A stretch of 62,179 nucleotides of DNA, from the NCBI GenBank assembly GCA_021813365.1, contig JAKALB010000004.1:1-62179 (forward strand), given 5' to 3'. Below are positions 28,106-37,750 of this stretch, piece by piece. This DNA is from Pseudomonadota bacterium (GTDB lineage Bacteria > Pseudomonadota > Alphaproteobacteria > Rhodobacterales > Rhodobacteraceae). Position 1 is the stretch's first letter. Every line of letters starts with the position of its first letter. The position numbers were made by a program, and so were the translations under genes. The notes beneath the pieces are model-generated. The model had not been told where the DNA came from, searched no databases, and worked only from the letters and a program-made list of their open reading frames with translations.

Positions 28106-28857
28106 TGCCCGAACTGACCGTTACCGATGGCACGGCCGGCCTTCGGGTCCGCAACCTGCGCAAGAGCTACAAGCGGCGGCCGGTGATCCGCGATATCAGC
28201 CTGGACCTGATGCGTGGCGAGGTGGTGGCGCTGCTCGGGCCGAATGGCTCGGGCAAGACCACCTGCTTCTACTCGATCGCCGGGCTGGTGCAGCCCGAAG
28301 GCGGGCAGGTGCTGATCGACGGTCAGGATGTGACCAACCTGCCGATGTATCGCCGCGCCCGCATGGGGATCGGCTATCTGCCACAGGAGATGTCGATCTT
28401 CCGCGGCCTTTCCGTCGAAGACAACATTCTGGCCGTGCTGGAAATCCACCTGCGTGATCGCCTTGCGCGGCGCGAGAGGCTGGAAGAGCTGCTGTCCGAT
28501 TTTTCGATTTCCTACCTGCGCCGTGCGCCGGCGCTGGCCCTGTCGGGCGGGGAACGGCGCCGCGTCGAAATCGCACGCTGCTTGGCCGCCGATCCGAAAT
28601 ACCTGCTGCTGGACGAGCCTTTTGCCGGCGTCGATCCGATCGCCGTGGCCGATATCCGCCATCTGGTGCAAGACCTGAAATCCCGCGGCCTGGGCGTGCT
28701 GATCACCGATCACAACGTGCGCGAAACCCTGGAGATCGTGGACCGCGCCTATATCCTGCACGACGGCAAGGTGCTGATGTCGGGCACCGCCGACGAGGTC
28801 GTGCACGACGAGATGGTGCGCCGGGTCTATTTGGGCGAGAATTTCCGGATCGTCTGA
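28105..28857 (+). CDS. lptB: LPS export ABC transporter ATP-binding protein LptB
   Basis: GPNGSGKTTCFYSIAGLV, LSGGERRRVEIARCLAADPKYLLLDEPFAGVDPIAV. Confidence 0.96.
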   Translation: MPELTVTDGTAGLRVRNLRKSYKRRPVIRDISLDLMRGEVVALLGPNGSGKTTCFYSIAGLVQPEGGQVLIDGQDVTNLPMYRRARMGIGYLPQEMSIFRGLSVEDNILAVLEIHLRDRLARRERLEELLSDFSISYLRRAPALALSGGERRRVEIARCLAADPKYLLLDEPFAGVDPIAVADIRHLVQDLKSRGLGVLITDHNVRETLEIVDRAYILHDGKVLMSGTADEVVHDEMVRRVYLGENFRIV

Positions 28858-29094
28858 CCGCTGGTCGACCGTTTCTCGCGGATTTGACTGTTTCGCGACA
28901 CGGGCGTTGACTTCAACCCCGGGGCATCCCCAAATGTAAGAGATGCGACCCATGACCGCTCTCGCCCCAAAGCTGCCGCGACCGGTTTCCGGCGCCGCCC
29001 TTTCGGACTGCGGTGTCCCAGTTCTCCCTCATTCCGTGAAGACCGAACCCGCGCGCCTGGCGACGCGGGATCCCAGATGCGCAAAGGAGGCATC

Positions 29095-29676
29095 ATGCGC
29101 TATCAGATCAGTGGCAAACAGATCGAGATCGGCGAGGCCCTTCAGACCCATGTGAAGGCCGAGATCGGCGAGATCGTCGACAAGTATGCCCAGCGCCCCA
29201 CGGATGCGACCATCGTCTTTTCGCGTGCCGCGCATGAACTGGCCTGTGAAGCGGTGATTCACCTGTCCACCGGCATGACTGCCCAGGCGCGGGGCCATGC
29301 GACCGAGATCTATGCCGCCTTCGAATCCGCGCGCGAAAAGCTGGACAAGCAGCTGCGCCGCTACAAGCGCCGCCTGCGGAGCTACCACCAGAACCGGAAG
29401 GGGCCGGTTGTGTTCGGCGGCGGGGCGTCCTATATCCTGGCGCCGGCCGACGAGACCGAGGCCGAGGAGGATGAGGCGCCGTCGCTGCAGCCCGTCGTGG
29501 TGGCCGAGATGGAGGCGAAGATCCCGGCGCTGACGGTGGGCGAGGCGGTGATGCAGCTGGAACTGACCACGCACAACTTTCTGGTCTTTCGCAACGAGGG
29601 ACATGGCGGTGTGAACGTGGTATATCGCCGGAACGACGGCAACATCGGGTGGATCGACCCGGGGCAAGACAAGTAG
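29095..29676 (+). CDS. hpf: Long-form ribosome hibernation promoting factor HPF
   Basis: N-terminal RaiA/HPF domain plus C-terminal dimerisation domain (LVFRNEGHGGVNVVYRRNDGNIGWIDPG). Confidence 0.93.
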   Translation: MRYQISGKQIEIGEALQTHVKAEIGEIVDKYAQRPTDATIVFSRAAHELACEAVIHLSTGMTAQARGHATEIYAAFESAREKLDKQLRRYKRRLRSYHQNRKGPVVFGGGASYILAPADETEAEEDEAPSLQPVVVAEMEAKIPALTVGEAVMQLELTTHNFLVFRNEGHGGVNVVYRRNDGNIGWIDPGQDK

Positions 29677-29710
29677 CGCCCGAACGGGCGCAAGAGCAGG
29701 ACTGAGGCCG

Positions 29711-30175
29711 ATGGAACTTTCCAAGCTGCTGAGCCCGGCAGCCGTGCGAGTGGTGGGACAACTGCCATCCAAGAAACGGCTGTTCCAGGAACTGGGTGAA
29801 ATCGCAGCGCAGGCCTATGGTCTTGGGGCCGCCAGCTCGGTTGACAGGTTGCAGGAGCGCGAATCCCTCGGCCCGACCGGCGTGGGGCACGGCATTGCCC
29901 TGCCTCATGCCCGCCTGGACGAGGTGGACCGGATCGTGGCGGTCTTCCTGCGGCTGGAAAAGCCGCTGGATTATGACTCGGTCGACCGGCAGCCCGTGGA
30001 CCTGATCTTCGGCCTGTTTGCCCCCAAGGATTCGGGGGTGGAGCATCTGAAGGCGCTGGCGCTGGTGTCGCGGACGATGCGCGATCCTTCGACCTGTGCG
30101 AAGCTGCGGGCCAATTCGGACCCGGCGAAAATCCATGCCATCCTGACGGAAGCCCGGTCGATTCAGGCGGCCTGA
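29711..30175 (+). CDS. ptsN: PTS IIA-like nitrogen regulatory protein PtsN
   Basis: GVGHGIALPHARLDEVDR active-site histidine motif. Confidence 0.92.
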   Translation: MELSKLLSPAAVRVVGQLPSKKRLFQELGEIAAQAYGLGAASSVDRLQERESLGPTGVGHGIALPHARLDEVDRIVAVFLRLEKPLDYDSVDRQPVDLIFGLFAPKDSGVEHLKALALVSRTMRDPSTCAKLRANSDPAKIHAILTEARSIQAA

Positions 30176-30279
30176 GGCCAGAGATTCGCAGCGTAACACG
30201 CGTGTTATGTCTTGTAACTCTTTGAAATATAAGAGTTCAGAAAATTTTCTTCAGACTCGGTTAACCAGGAATCAGCGTT

Positions 30280-31680
30280 TCATGCGCGCCAGGCGCGGAA
30301 GCCGAAGCCGGTGTAATCGCGGGCATAGGCCCGTGCGGCGGCCTGTTCCACGTCGGGGCCATAAATCGCGGCCAGCGGCCATTGCGCCAGTTCGCTGTCG
30401 GCGGGCAGGGGGTGAAACGGCAAGCCCACCTCATCGGTGAGGAAGCGCAAGCCCGCTTCCAGCCGGTCCTCGCGGATCAGCAGATCGGGGCTTTGCACCT
30501 GGGCAAAGCCGGCCAGGGTGGCACCCAGCGAGGCGAACTGGGGCGGTGTCTTCAGTTCGGTCCGCCCGTCCAGCAGATAGTGCAGGAATTCCAGGAAGAT
30601 CAGAAAGGCGGCGCGGTGGTCGGCCTGGCTTGCAAAATCCTGGCCGCGCGGCGGCAGCTCCAGCTTGTGCACCCGTTTCAGATAGGGCCGCAGCTCGGGC
30701 AGGATGTCGCGGTTCAGCACCTGGCAAAAGGCACTGTGGGCGCGGGCGACGGGGTGGCGCAGAACCGTGAAGCTGCGCTGCCCCGGATGGGCCTGCCGCC
30801 ATTTCCGCAAGGATTGCCGGTCGAAATCGCCCTTGAGCCTGCCATACTGGCCCAGCCAGGCCTGAATGCGCGCCTCGGGCCCGGCCTTGATCGGCATGAA
30901 CAGCAGCGGCGCCTGGTCCACGGCCACATAATGCGGCACCGCGGCGTGGCGGACGGGCTCGAAATTGGGCGTGTGCGCCATGCCGAACCAATCCAGCCCT
31001 GCCAGGGCGGCCTGCATCTCGTCGGGGTTGGCGACCTTTTCCGCCGGAGCTTCGGGGTTCTGTTTTTTGAACTTGAAGACCAGCGATTTCAGCCGGCCCT
31101 CCACCCCCAGGAATTCTGCGATGCCATTCAGCACGTCGAGGTCGAGAATGTCTTCGTAATCCAGGTAGAAGGCGGTCTGCCCGGTCTTTTGCAGCCGCGC
31201 CTGGAGTTTCACCTGAAATTCCTGCAGCGTGGTCAGGCGGGCCCGAAATTCGTTGGCGTCAAAGACGGGTCGAACGGTTTTCAGATGCTTGGTGTTGGCC
31301 AGCCACCACTGATCGCTTTGCATCGCGATCTTCCAGCTGATGTAGCTTTCCAGCGCGTTGCGGGTCAGGACGATCTTGGCGCAGGCGGGATCATTCATCA
31401 CCAGATCGAACACGCGCGGGTCGTGATCATGGAAATAGCGGAAGCCGGACAGACCCGGCGTCCTTTCCCGCATGGCCGCGATCAGGCGGGCCGGATCGGC
31501 GCTGCGCTGGGCCAGGGTGACGCCCAGCAGTTCATCCTTGCCTTCGCCGCCCAGGAAATAGGGATTGAACGCCTCGCCATGGCAGGTGACACCGGGAATG
31601 GCGTTCAGGTTCGATTCCAGGAAATTCGAGCCTGTCCGCATTTCGGCCAGGATCACGAAACTGGCAAATTTCGGCATCAT
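30280..31680 (-). CDS. Sulfotransferase (NodH/Stf0-like), possible second degenerate sulfotransferase-like domain
   Basis: SFVILAEMRTGSNFLESNLN and ...HGEAFNPYFLG; C-terminal half has LLFMPIKAG and FTVLRHPVARAHSAF. Confidence 0.82.
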   Translation of the reverse strand: MMPKFASFVILAEMRTGSNFLESNLNAIPGVTCHGEAFNPYFLGGEGKDELLGVTLAQRSADPARLIAAMRERTPGLSGFRYFHDHDPRVFDLVMNDPACAKIVLTRNALESYISWKIAMQSDQWWLANTKHLKTVRPVFDANEFRARLTTLQEFQVKLQARLQKTGQTAFYLDYEDILDLDVLNGIAEFLGVEGRLKSLVFKFKKQNPEAPAEKVANPDEMQAALAGLDWFGMAHTPNFEPVRHAAVPHYVAVDQAPLLFMPIKAGPEARIQAWLGQYGRLKGDFDRQSLRKWRQAHPGQRSFTVLRHPVARAHSAFCQVLNRDILPELRPYLKRVHKLELPPRGQDFASQADHRAAFLIFLEFLHYLLDGRTELKTPPQFASLGATLAGFAQVQSPDLLIREDRLEAGLRFLTDEVGLPFHPLPADSELAQWPLAAIYGPDVEQAAARAYARDYTGFGFRAWRA

Positions 31681-33374
31681 TTCACCAGATAGGGCCGGCC
31701 ACGCCGTGCATTGGGATTGGCGGGCACCTCATCGGCGGGAAAGTCGCCCATCAGCACCGGCTGCATGCCCTGATTGCGCAGGTTCTGCAGGAACTGGCCG
31801 AAACCCTTCAGATCGGCCAGGCGCGGCGCCTCGGTCAGGCGGCGGCCAGAGCGGGGAGCAATTTCGTCGATCACGGCCTGCAACGGCTCCATCGGGTTTT
31901 CCACGAATTCCGACAGGGTCCAGATGCGGACGCGCGCCTTGGTCCAGGGCGACCGCAGGATGCCGATATGTTCGCTTTCGATCTTCTGCAGGCGCGCGGC
32001 CTCGCGCCGGATGTCGGAAAAGTTCCGGTTGGAATGGAACAGCGGGATCGCCCAGGCACCCGAAATCACGCTGATCTGCGCGTTGGGATCGCCCGCCATG
32101 AACCAGGACAGATCCTGCGTGTCGCCGGGGCCGAACTGGAAGCACTGGCGTTCGCCGCGGGTATTCCAGATCAGGTTGGTCAGAAAGCTTTTCGGGTTGT
32201 AGTCGCGGATCGCGGCGCTGTCCGACATCGCGCCGGTGAACACTGTCTCTCCGCCGGCGAAATGCGCGCGATCGGGGGCAAAGAGGTGGCCATGCGCCCG
32301 GGTGTTGGCGATCTTGCCCAGCCAGATCTCGAAATTCTCGAAAAGCTCCGAGAAGCCCTCGAAAACCGAATAGGGCGCGGCGGTGCGGCCGTTTTCAAAG
32401 TTTTCGCGCGGATAGCGGCTTTGCATGTACAGGCCGGCGCGGCCTTTGGTGCGGCGCTCGACCGCCTTGGAAAACAGCCGGTCGATCTTGCCCGGGTTCG
32501 GTTCGGCCTGGGCGGCGGTGTCGAGTTTCGGGCCCAGGAAGGTCTGATACAGCTTGTCGGCATCGGGCCAGATCTTGCGGGCGACAAAACAGTCCGACCG
32601 GCGCAGCAGTTGCAGGTGGTCGTCGTAGAAGATGTGCGGCTTGCCCGAGAAATCGAATTTGGACAGGGTCAGCGAGCGGCTTTCGACATTGGCCGAGAAC
32701 TGCCGCACCATGGTCTGGAAATAGCTTTCGTCGGGGATCCAGACCTTGCGGAAATAACGGTCGATCTCGGCCCGGTCAGGGTTTTCCAGGATGGCGGACA
32801 GGGTCTGCCGGGTCAGGCACCACCACTGGCTGCCCAGATGCGGCACGATGCCGGGCGGCATGCGGCGGCGGAAGCCGACCTTGCGTTGCAGGGCGACATA
32901 GGCGTCGAAGGCGCGGCGCTGGCGGCGCCAGCTGAACGGAAAGCGCAGGGTGAAACGTTCAAGATTCAGGCCGCCCACCGTCCAGCCCACATCCTCGGTG
33001 GTCACGCTTTCGATGAAGTCGGTCTTGGGGCGGCTGTCCAGATAGGCGCGCAGTTCTTCGACCGGGCGAAGCGGCAGGCACGAGCCGGAGGCGAGATAGA
33101 CATGACGCACGCCGGGAAATTCGGCCAGCATCACGCTCGAGGCTGCCTGGGCGGCGGCAACGATGCCCCAGGTGCCCCACTCACAGACGAAGCGGTCCGA
33201 GAAGCGGACGTTGCGGAGATCCTCCAGAGCGCGGATCAGCCCGTCGTAGTCGGCCTTCTTTACCCGGCGGTCGGCATGGATGACGACCGGGCAATCCCGC
33301 TCCGCCCAATAGCGGGCCACCTGCGCGGCGCGGTGCAGCGCGGTGTGGTAAAGGATCACGAAACCGACGGTCAT
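31677..33374 (-). CDS. Core-2/I-branching (GT14-like) glycosyltransferase with C-terminal DUF5927-type domain
   Basis: N-terminal VGFVILYHTALHRAAQVARYW, YLASGSCLPLRP, GSQWWCLTRQTL GT14-like; unassigned C-terminal half. Confidence 0.8.
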   Translation of the reverse strand: MTVGFVILYHTALHRAAQVARYWAERDCPVVIHADRRVKKADYDGLIRALEDLRNVRFSDRFVCEWGTWGIVAAAQAASSVMLAEFPGVRHVYLASGSCLPLRPVEELRAYLDSRPKTDFIESVTTEDVGWTVGGLNLERFTLRFPFSWRRQRRAFDAYVALQRKVGFRRRMPPGIVPHLGSQWWCLTRQTLSAILENPDRAEIDRYFRKVWIPDESYFQTMVRQFSANVESRSLTLSKFDFSGKPHIFYDDHLQLLRRSDCFVARKIWPDADKLYQTFLGPKLDTAAQAEPNPGKIDRLFSKAVERRTKGRAGLYMQSRYPRENFENGRTAAPYSVFEGFSELFENFEIWLGKIANTRAHGHLFAPDRAHFAGGETVFTGAMSDSAAIRDYNPKSFLTNLIWNTRGERQCFQFGPGDTQDLSWFMAGDPNAQISVISGAWAIPLFHSNRNFSDIRREAARLQKIESEHIGILRSPWTKARVRIWTLSEFVENPMEPLQAVIDEIAPRSGRRLTEAPRLADLKGFGQFLQNLRNQGMQPVLMGDFPADEVPANPNARRGRPYLVK

Positions 33375-33381
33375 CTGCCCA

Positions 33382-34392
33382 TCACGCCCAATTGCCTTTC
33401 GACATCAGCCCCAGGATTTCCAGCTGGCGCCAGTTGATGTATTTCTCGCTGAACTTGCACCAGAGATCGGGCTGCCTGGCCAGGTTTTCCTGATAGGCGC
33501 GGTATTCCTGGCTGTTGGCATAGTGCTGGCCGCGCTCCATCTCTTCGGCCGCCTTGGCGGCGAAAGTATCCAGGAACTTGGCGTGCAGCAGGCATCCGCT
33601 GGCCTTTTCGCCGCCCCATTCGTCGAACACCCGGTTCAGGCCGCGCGGCAGGACCATATGGGTGCTGTCGACATAGACGATCGACGGATCCCATTTCACC
33701 AGCGGAATCTTGTTCAGCGCGGGGGCTTTCTCGGGCTGGTCGGCAAAGAACATCCGCATCCGGGGGCCACCCTGGATCCAGAGGTTCTCCATGAACCAGT
33801 TGCGCTGGATCGAGTAATTGCCGCTGTCGAAATACTGCGCGATTTCAAACGGGTTCTGGCCGTCGTGGTAGGGCTGCGCAGTCACCGGACCCTTGGGATA
33901 CATGTCAAGGATCATGGCCGAGAAGGTGCGCAGGTTGGAACTGTCCAGCCAGTCGGTCAGCGCGCGCAGGGGGCGGGTGTCCGAGAACGGGTAGACGATG
34001 AATTCATCCACGTCGACCGTCAGGCACCAGTGGCCGCAGCCGTATTTGCGGGCCAGATGGTTCAGCCAATCCACGCCGTAGCGGCTCTGGCGATAGCCGG
34101 ATTTCGTCGTCCACAGCGACACGTCGGGCTGGGCGGCGAGATATTCGCGGCTGCCATCGGTGCTGTCATTGTCGACCATCAGGAAGTGCCTGACCCCCAG
34201 ATCGCGGTAGTATCGCAGGAAATAGGCCAGCCGCACCCGTTCGTTGCGCAAGGTGGTGAAGATCAATATGTCATCCGGTGCGATGGCCCGGGTGCGGTCG
34301 ACAACAGTGCGCAACTGCCGGCGCTTGCGAAACGCCTGCCACTGGCGCCAGCGCCGCTTCATCCTCAGTCGGAACAGGAGCTTGATGTCCAA
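33382..34392 (-). CDS. GT2/GT92-like glycosyltransferase
   Basis: LRNERVRLAYFLRYYRDLGVRHFLMVDNDSTDGSREYL, LTVDVDEF. Confidence 0.85.
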   Translation of the reverse strand: MDIKLLFRLRMKRRWRQWQAFRKRRQLRTVVDRTRAIAPDDILIFTTLRNERVRLAYFLRYYRDLGVRHFLMVDNDSTDGSREYLAAQPDVSLWTTKSGYRQSRYGVDWLNHLARKYGCGHWCLTVDVDEFIVYPFSDTRPLRALTDWLDSSNLRTFSAMILDMYPKGPVTAQPYHDGQNPFEIAQYFDSGNYSIQRNWFMENLWIQGGPRMRMFFADQPEKAPALNKIPLVKWDPSIVYVDSTHMVLPRGLNRVFDEWGGEKASGCLLHAKFLDTFAAKAAEEMERGQHYANSQEYRAYQENLARQPDLWCKFSEKYINWRQLEILGLMSKGNWA

Positions 34393-34561
34393 GGTCTGCT
34401 CTGCCTTCTCCGCGTTCCCGTCCGCCTGTTTTCCCGCCGGGTGGTGAAGGCGAGGTTAAGACGGACCCCCGGGGTCGCTGCATTGTTCGTGATTACGCCC
34501 AGATTAGGTTGAAGCGGGCCTGAGGTAAACACCGTGTCCAACCAGGCGACAATCTGCCTCG

Positions 34562-35602
34562 TCACCAGTCACCCGCTTGCATCAACCCCAGGGCCATCAG
34601 GTGCTGCCAGCCCTGATAACGCACCGAAATTTGCGGATCCCACAGATCGGGATTGGCCAGAAGCCGATCGTAATAGTCATCATAGCGCTCGGCATGGGTG
34701 AAATGCTGGCGGCGCTGTTTCTCCTCGGCCGATTTTTCCAGCACCTGGGGCAGGAATTTCGTGTGCAACAGCACGCCGGTCGGCAGGGGGCCGGGGTGGA
34801 AGCCCCGGTTCAGCCGGCGTGGCAGGGCGATGTGGGTAGAGCTGAGATAGGCATAGCGCCAGTGCCACCGGATCAGCGGCGTCTTGTGCAGGTGCGGCGC
34901 ATGGGCGGGCCGGTCGGCAAAGAACACCCGCCGCCGCACGCCGCCCCGGATCGAGACATTGTGCCAGCGGGTCTGATGCTCGCGGCTGTATCCCGAAGCG
35001 TCGAACCAGGGCAGCACCGTCACCGGGTCGTCGCCGGGCCGATGCACAGCCTGCGCCAGCGGCCCCTTCGGATAGAGGTCCAGCATGAGCGCGGCGAAGG
35101 CGGGCGCGCGCCGCGCGTCCAGCCAGGCGGTCAACGCGGCCAGGTCGCGGGCCTGCCAGTCGGGGTAGATCAGGATTTCGTCGGCATCCAGCGTCAGGCA
35201 CCAGTGGCCCGAACCATGCCGGGCCAGCAGCGCGTTGATCCAGTCCATGCCAAAGCGGCTGCCGCGATAGCTGGCCGAGGTGCGCCACAGCGAAACATCG
35301 GGCTGGGCCGCCAGCATCGCCGGGCTGCCGTCGTCGCTGTCATTGTCGACGATCAGGAAATGGCGCACACCCAGGCGGCGGTGGTGATCCAGAAAGAACG
35401 GCAGGCGGAGGCCTTCGTTGCGGACCGTCACGAAACACAGGATATCCTGCGCGCGGATCGCGGCCGTCCGGTCGGCCACGGCATGCAGCGCCGCCCGTGC
35501 CCGGAGGGCGCGCCACAACAGACCGCGCCGCTTCCATCTTTGTCGATAGGCGTCCAGACCGGCCTGCAAACGGGTGCGCGCCGTGTCGATCAGACGCGCC
35601 AC
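34562..35602 (-). CDS. GT2/GT92-like glycosyltransferase, paralogue of upstream gene
   Basis: VRNEGLRLPFFLDHHRRLGVRHFLIVDNDSDDGSPAML, LTLDADEI. Confidence 0.85.
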   Translation of the reverse strand: MARLIDTARTRLQAGLDAYRQRWKRRGLLWRALRARAALHAVADRTAAIRAQDILCFVTVRNEGLRLPFFLDHHRRLGVRHFLIVDNDSDDGSPAMLAAQPDVSLWRTSASYRGSRFGMDWINALLARHGSGHWCLTLDADEILIYPDWQARDLAALTAWLDARRAPAFAALMLDLYPKGPLAQAVHRPGDDPVTVLPWFDASGYSREHQTRWHNVSIRGGVRRRVFFADRPAHAPHLHKTPLIRWHWRYAYLSSTHIALPRRLNRGFHPGPLPTGVLLHTKFLPQVLEKSAEEKQRRQHFTHAERYDDYYDRLLANPDLWDPQISVRYQGWQHLMALGLMQAGDW

Positions 35603-35605
35603 GGG

Positions 35606-36502
35606 CTATTGCGCCGCCTTCTGCATGGCCATCAGTTCGGTCAGATAGGCGGCGAATTCGTCATGCAGGTCGGGCCGGGCCAGGCCGAAGGCCACGGTGG
35701 CCTGCAGGAAGCCCGCCTTGCTGCCGCAGTCATAGCGATGGCCGCGGAAGCGGAAGCCGAACACGCGGCCGGGCTCTTTCGCCTCTTCGGCGATGGCGTC
35801 GGTCAACTGGATTTCGCCACCCGTGCCCGACTTGAGCTTGTTCAGGTTCGACAGGACGCGCGGCGACAGGATGTAGCGGCCGATCACGGCCAGGTTCGAA
35901 GGCGCCTCGCCCGCCTTGGGCTTTTCGACCATGCCCTTGACCTGCACGATCGAGCCCAGATCCTCGGCCACATCCAGCACGCCGTAGGACGCGGTCTTTT
36001 CGGCCGGCACTTCCATCGCGGCGACCATGTTGCCGCCCGTCCTTTCGTAGGCTTCCACCATCTGCTGCAGGCAGGGCTTCTCGGCCGCGATGACGTCATC
36101 GGGCAGAAGCACGGCGAAGGGTTCGTTGCCGATCAGGCGCTTGGCGCACCAGACGGCATGACCAAGGCCCAGAGGACGGTTCTGCCGGACATAGGCGATG
36201 GCGCCGGAATCCATGTTGGTTTCGCGCAGGCTCTCCAGAAGCTGGTCCTTGCCGGCACGGCGCAGGGCGGTTTCCAGTTCGGGTGACTGGTCGAAGTAAT
36301 CCTCAAGCGCGGATTTGCCGCGCGAGGTGACGAAGATGAATTCCTTGATGCCGGCGGCGCGGGCCTCGTCGATCGCATACTGGATCAACGGGCGGTCGAC
36401 GAGAGTCATGATCTCTTTCGGGATCGACTTGGTTGCAGGCAGGAACCGCGTCCCCAGGCCGGCAACCGGAAAGACGGCCTTGGTCACTTTTCTGATCTTC
36501 AT
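35606..36502 (-). CDS. galU: UTP--glucose-1-phosphate uridylyltransferase GalU
   Basis: VTKAVFPVAGLGTRFLPATKSIPKEIMTLVDRPLIQY. Confidence 0.96.
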   Translation of the reverse strand: MKIRKVTKAVFPVAGLGTRFLPATKSIPKEIMTLVDRPLIQYAIDEARAAGIKEFIFVTSRGKSALEDYFDQSPELETALRRAGKDQLLESLRETNMDSGAIAYVRQNRPLGLGHAVWCAKRLIGNEPFAVLLPDDVIAAEKPCLQQMVEAYERTGGNMVAAMEVPAEKTASYGVLDVAEDLGSIVQVKGMVEKPKAGEAPSNLAVIGRYILSPRVLSNLNKLKSGTGGEIQLTDAIAEEAKEPGRVFGFRFRGHRYDCGSKAGFLQATVAFGLARPDLHDEFAAYLTELMAMQKAAQ

Positions 36503-36566
36503 GCCTTCATCCAACGCAAACACGCCCCCTTTCGAAAACAAGGATACACCTTCACCGGTAGGATGT

Positions 36567-36594
36567 CCTGGCCGTTACACCCTGGCCGTTACAC
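36567..36594. repeat. Two perfect tandem copies of CCTGGCCGTTACAC upstream of galU
   Basis: Copies at 36567-36580 and 36581-36594, followed by partial third CCTG. Confidence 0.9.
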
Positions 36595-36744
36595 CCTGAT
36601 TGTGACGAAACATGGTCCACCGGCACCAAGATTGCGCGGAACCCGCGCCGCTGCCAAGGGGAATTCGGACGACCCTGCGTCAGCCGGCCGCGACAGCCCG
36701 TCGCAACAGGCCGACGGCATGGCCTGCCACACCAGCCTGCCGGA

Positions 36745-37533
36745 TCAGCCGGCTGCCGCCAGCATGGCCTCGATCACCGGCACGTCGGAGGGGTTGTTCA
36801 GCTCCCAGAACGGCCGGCCGCGGGCCTCGACCCGGATGCAGGCGATGGCCTGGCCCTGCTCGAGGAATCGCAGCTGTTCCAGGCCTTCCAGGGTTTCCAG
36901 CGGGCCCACCGGCCAGGTGGGATAGGCGGTCAGGGCGGCGGGGCGATAGGCATAGACGCCGACGTGGTGGAACACGGGCGTGGGCGCGTCGTCGGCATAG
37001 GCCTGTGCCGTGAAAGGCAGGACTTCCTTCGAGAAATAGAGTGCCCGCTGGTTCTTGCCGAAGACCGCCGTGGTGCCACCCACGCGACCGGCGTGGCGAT
37101 CGGCCAGCAGACCCCTCAGCGTCTGGCCATCGCAGCGCAGGACCGGCGTGGCCATGTCGGCGCCGGGGTCGGCGGCCAGGCCGCGCACCAGATCCTCGAC
37201 AAACCAGGCCGGGGTGAGCGGGGCGTCGCCCTGCAGGTTCACCACCACGTCATGCCGGGGCAGGTGCTGCGCCACCTCGGCGCAGCGTTCGGTGCCGTTC
37301 CGGCAGGCAGAGGAGGTCATCACGACCTCGGCGCCAAAGCCTTCGGCATGGGATCTGATGCGGTCGTCATCGGTCGCCACCACCACGCGGTCCACGCCGC
37401 GCACCGCCATCGCCGCCTCCCAGCTGCGGCGAATCAGGGTCTTGTCGCCATCCGGGCCGCGCAGGTTGACCAGCGGCTTGCCGGGATAGCGGGTGCTGGC
37501 ATAGCGGGCGGGAATGACGATCAGGACGCTCAT
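36745..37533 (-). CDS. kdsB: 3-deoxy-manno-octulosonate cytidylyltransferase KdsB
   Basis: SVLIVIPARYASTRYPGKPLVNL, VNLQGDAPLTP. Confidence 0.93.
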   Translation of the reverse strand: MSVLIVIPARYASTRYPGKPLVNLRGPDGDKTLIRRSWEAAMAVRGVDRVVVATDDDRIRSHAEGFGAEVVMTSSACRNGTERCAEVAQHLPRHDVVVNLQGDAPLTPAWFVEDLVRGLAADPGADMATPVLRCDGQTLRGLLADRHAGRVGGTTAVFGKNQRALYFSKEVLPFTAQAYADDAPTPVFHHVGVYAYRPAALTAYPTWPVGPLETLEGLEQLRFLEQGQAIACIRVEARGRPFWELNNPSDVPVIEAMLAAAG

Positions 37534-37750
37534 GGCAGAAGGGCCTTCGGCTGGAAAGGGGCTGCATCGGCCGAAAGAGCGGCCTGCCGGGGCGGTGCAA
37601 GGCGGAGGAGATCCGCGGCATCGGCGGCGTGGAGGCTGACGGCCCGATAGCCGGCAGCGCCGCCGGGGCGGCGGCCGGCCCCAGGTGTCAAGGCGATGCC
37701 GATCGGGCCGGACCGGGCCCACGGCAGGTTCGGCCTCTGGGCAGGGTCGC

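Noticed and set aside
28857-29095. Absence of rpoN between lptB and hpf
   Set aside because: rpoN is often located elsewhere in Rhodobacterales; not evidence of a deletion.
28943-29155. 70-aa ORF between lptB and hpf
   Set aside because: Overlaps the hpf start, no RBS support and no recognisable domain.
33382-35602. Two adjacent GT92-like genes as a recent tandem duplication
   Set aside because: Shared motifs show paralogy, but the sequences have diverged substantially; treated as ordinary glycan-locus paralogues rather than a recent event.
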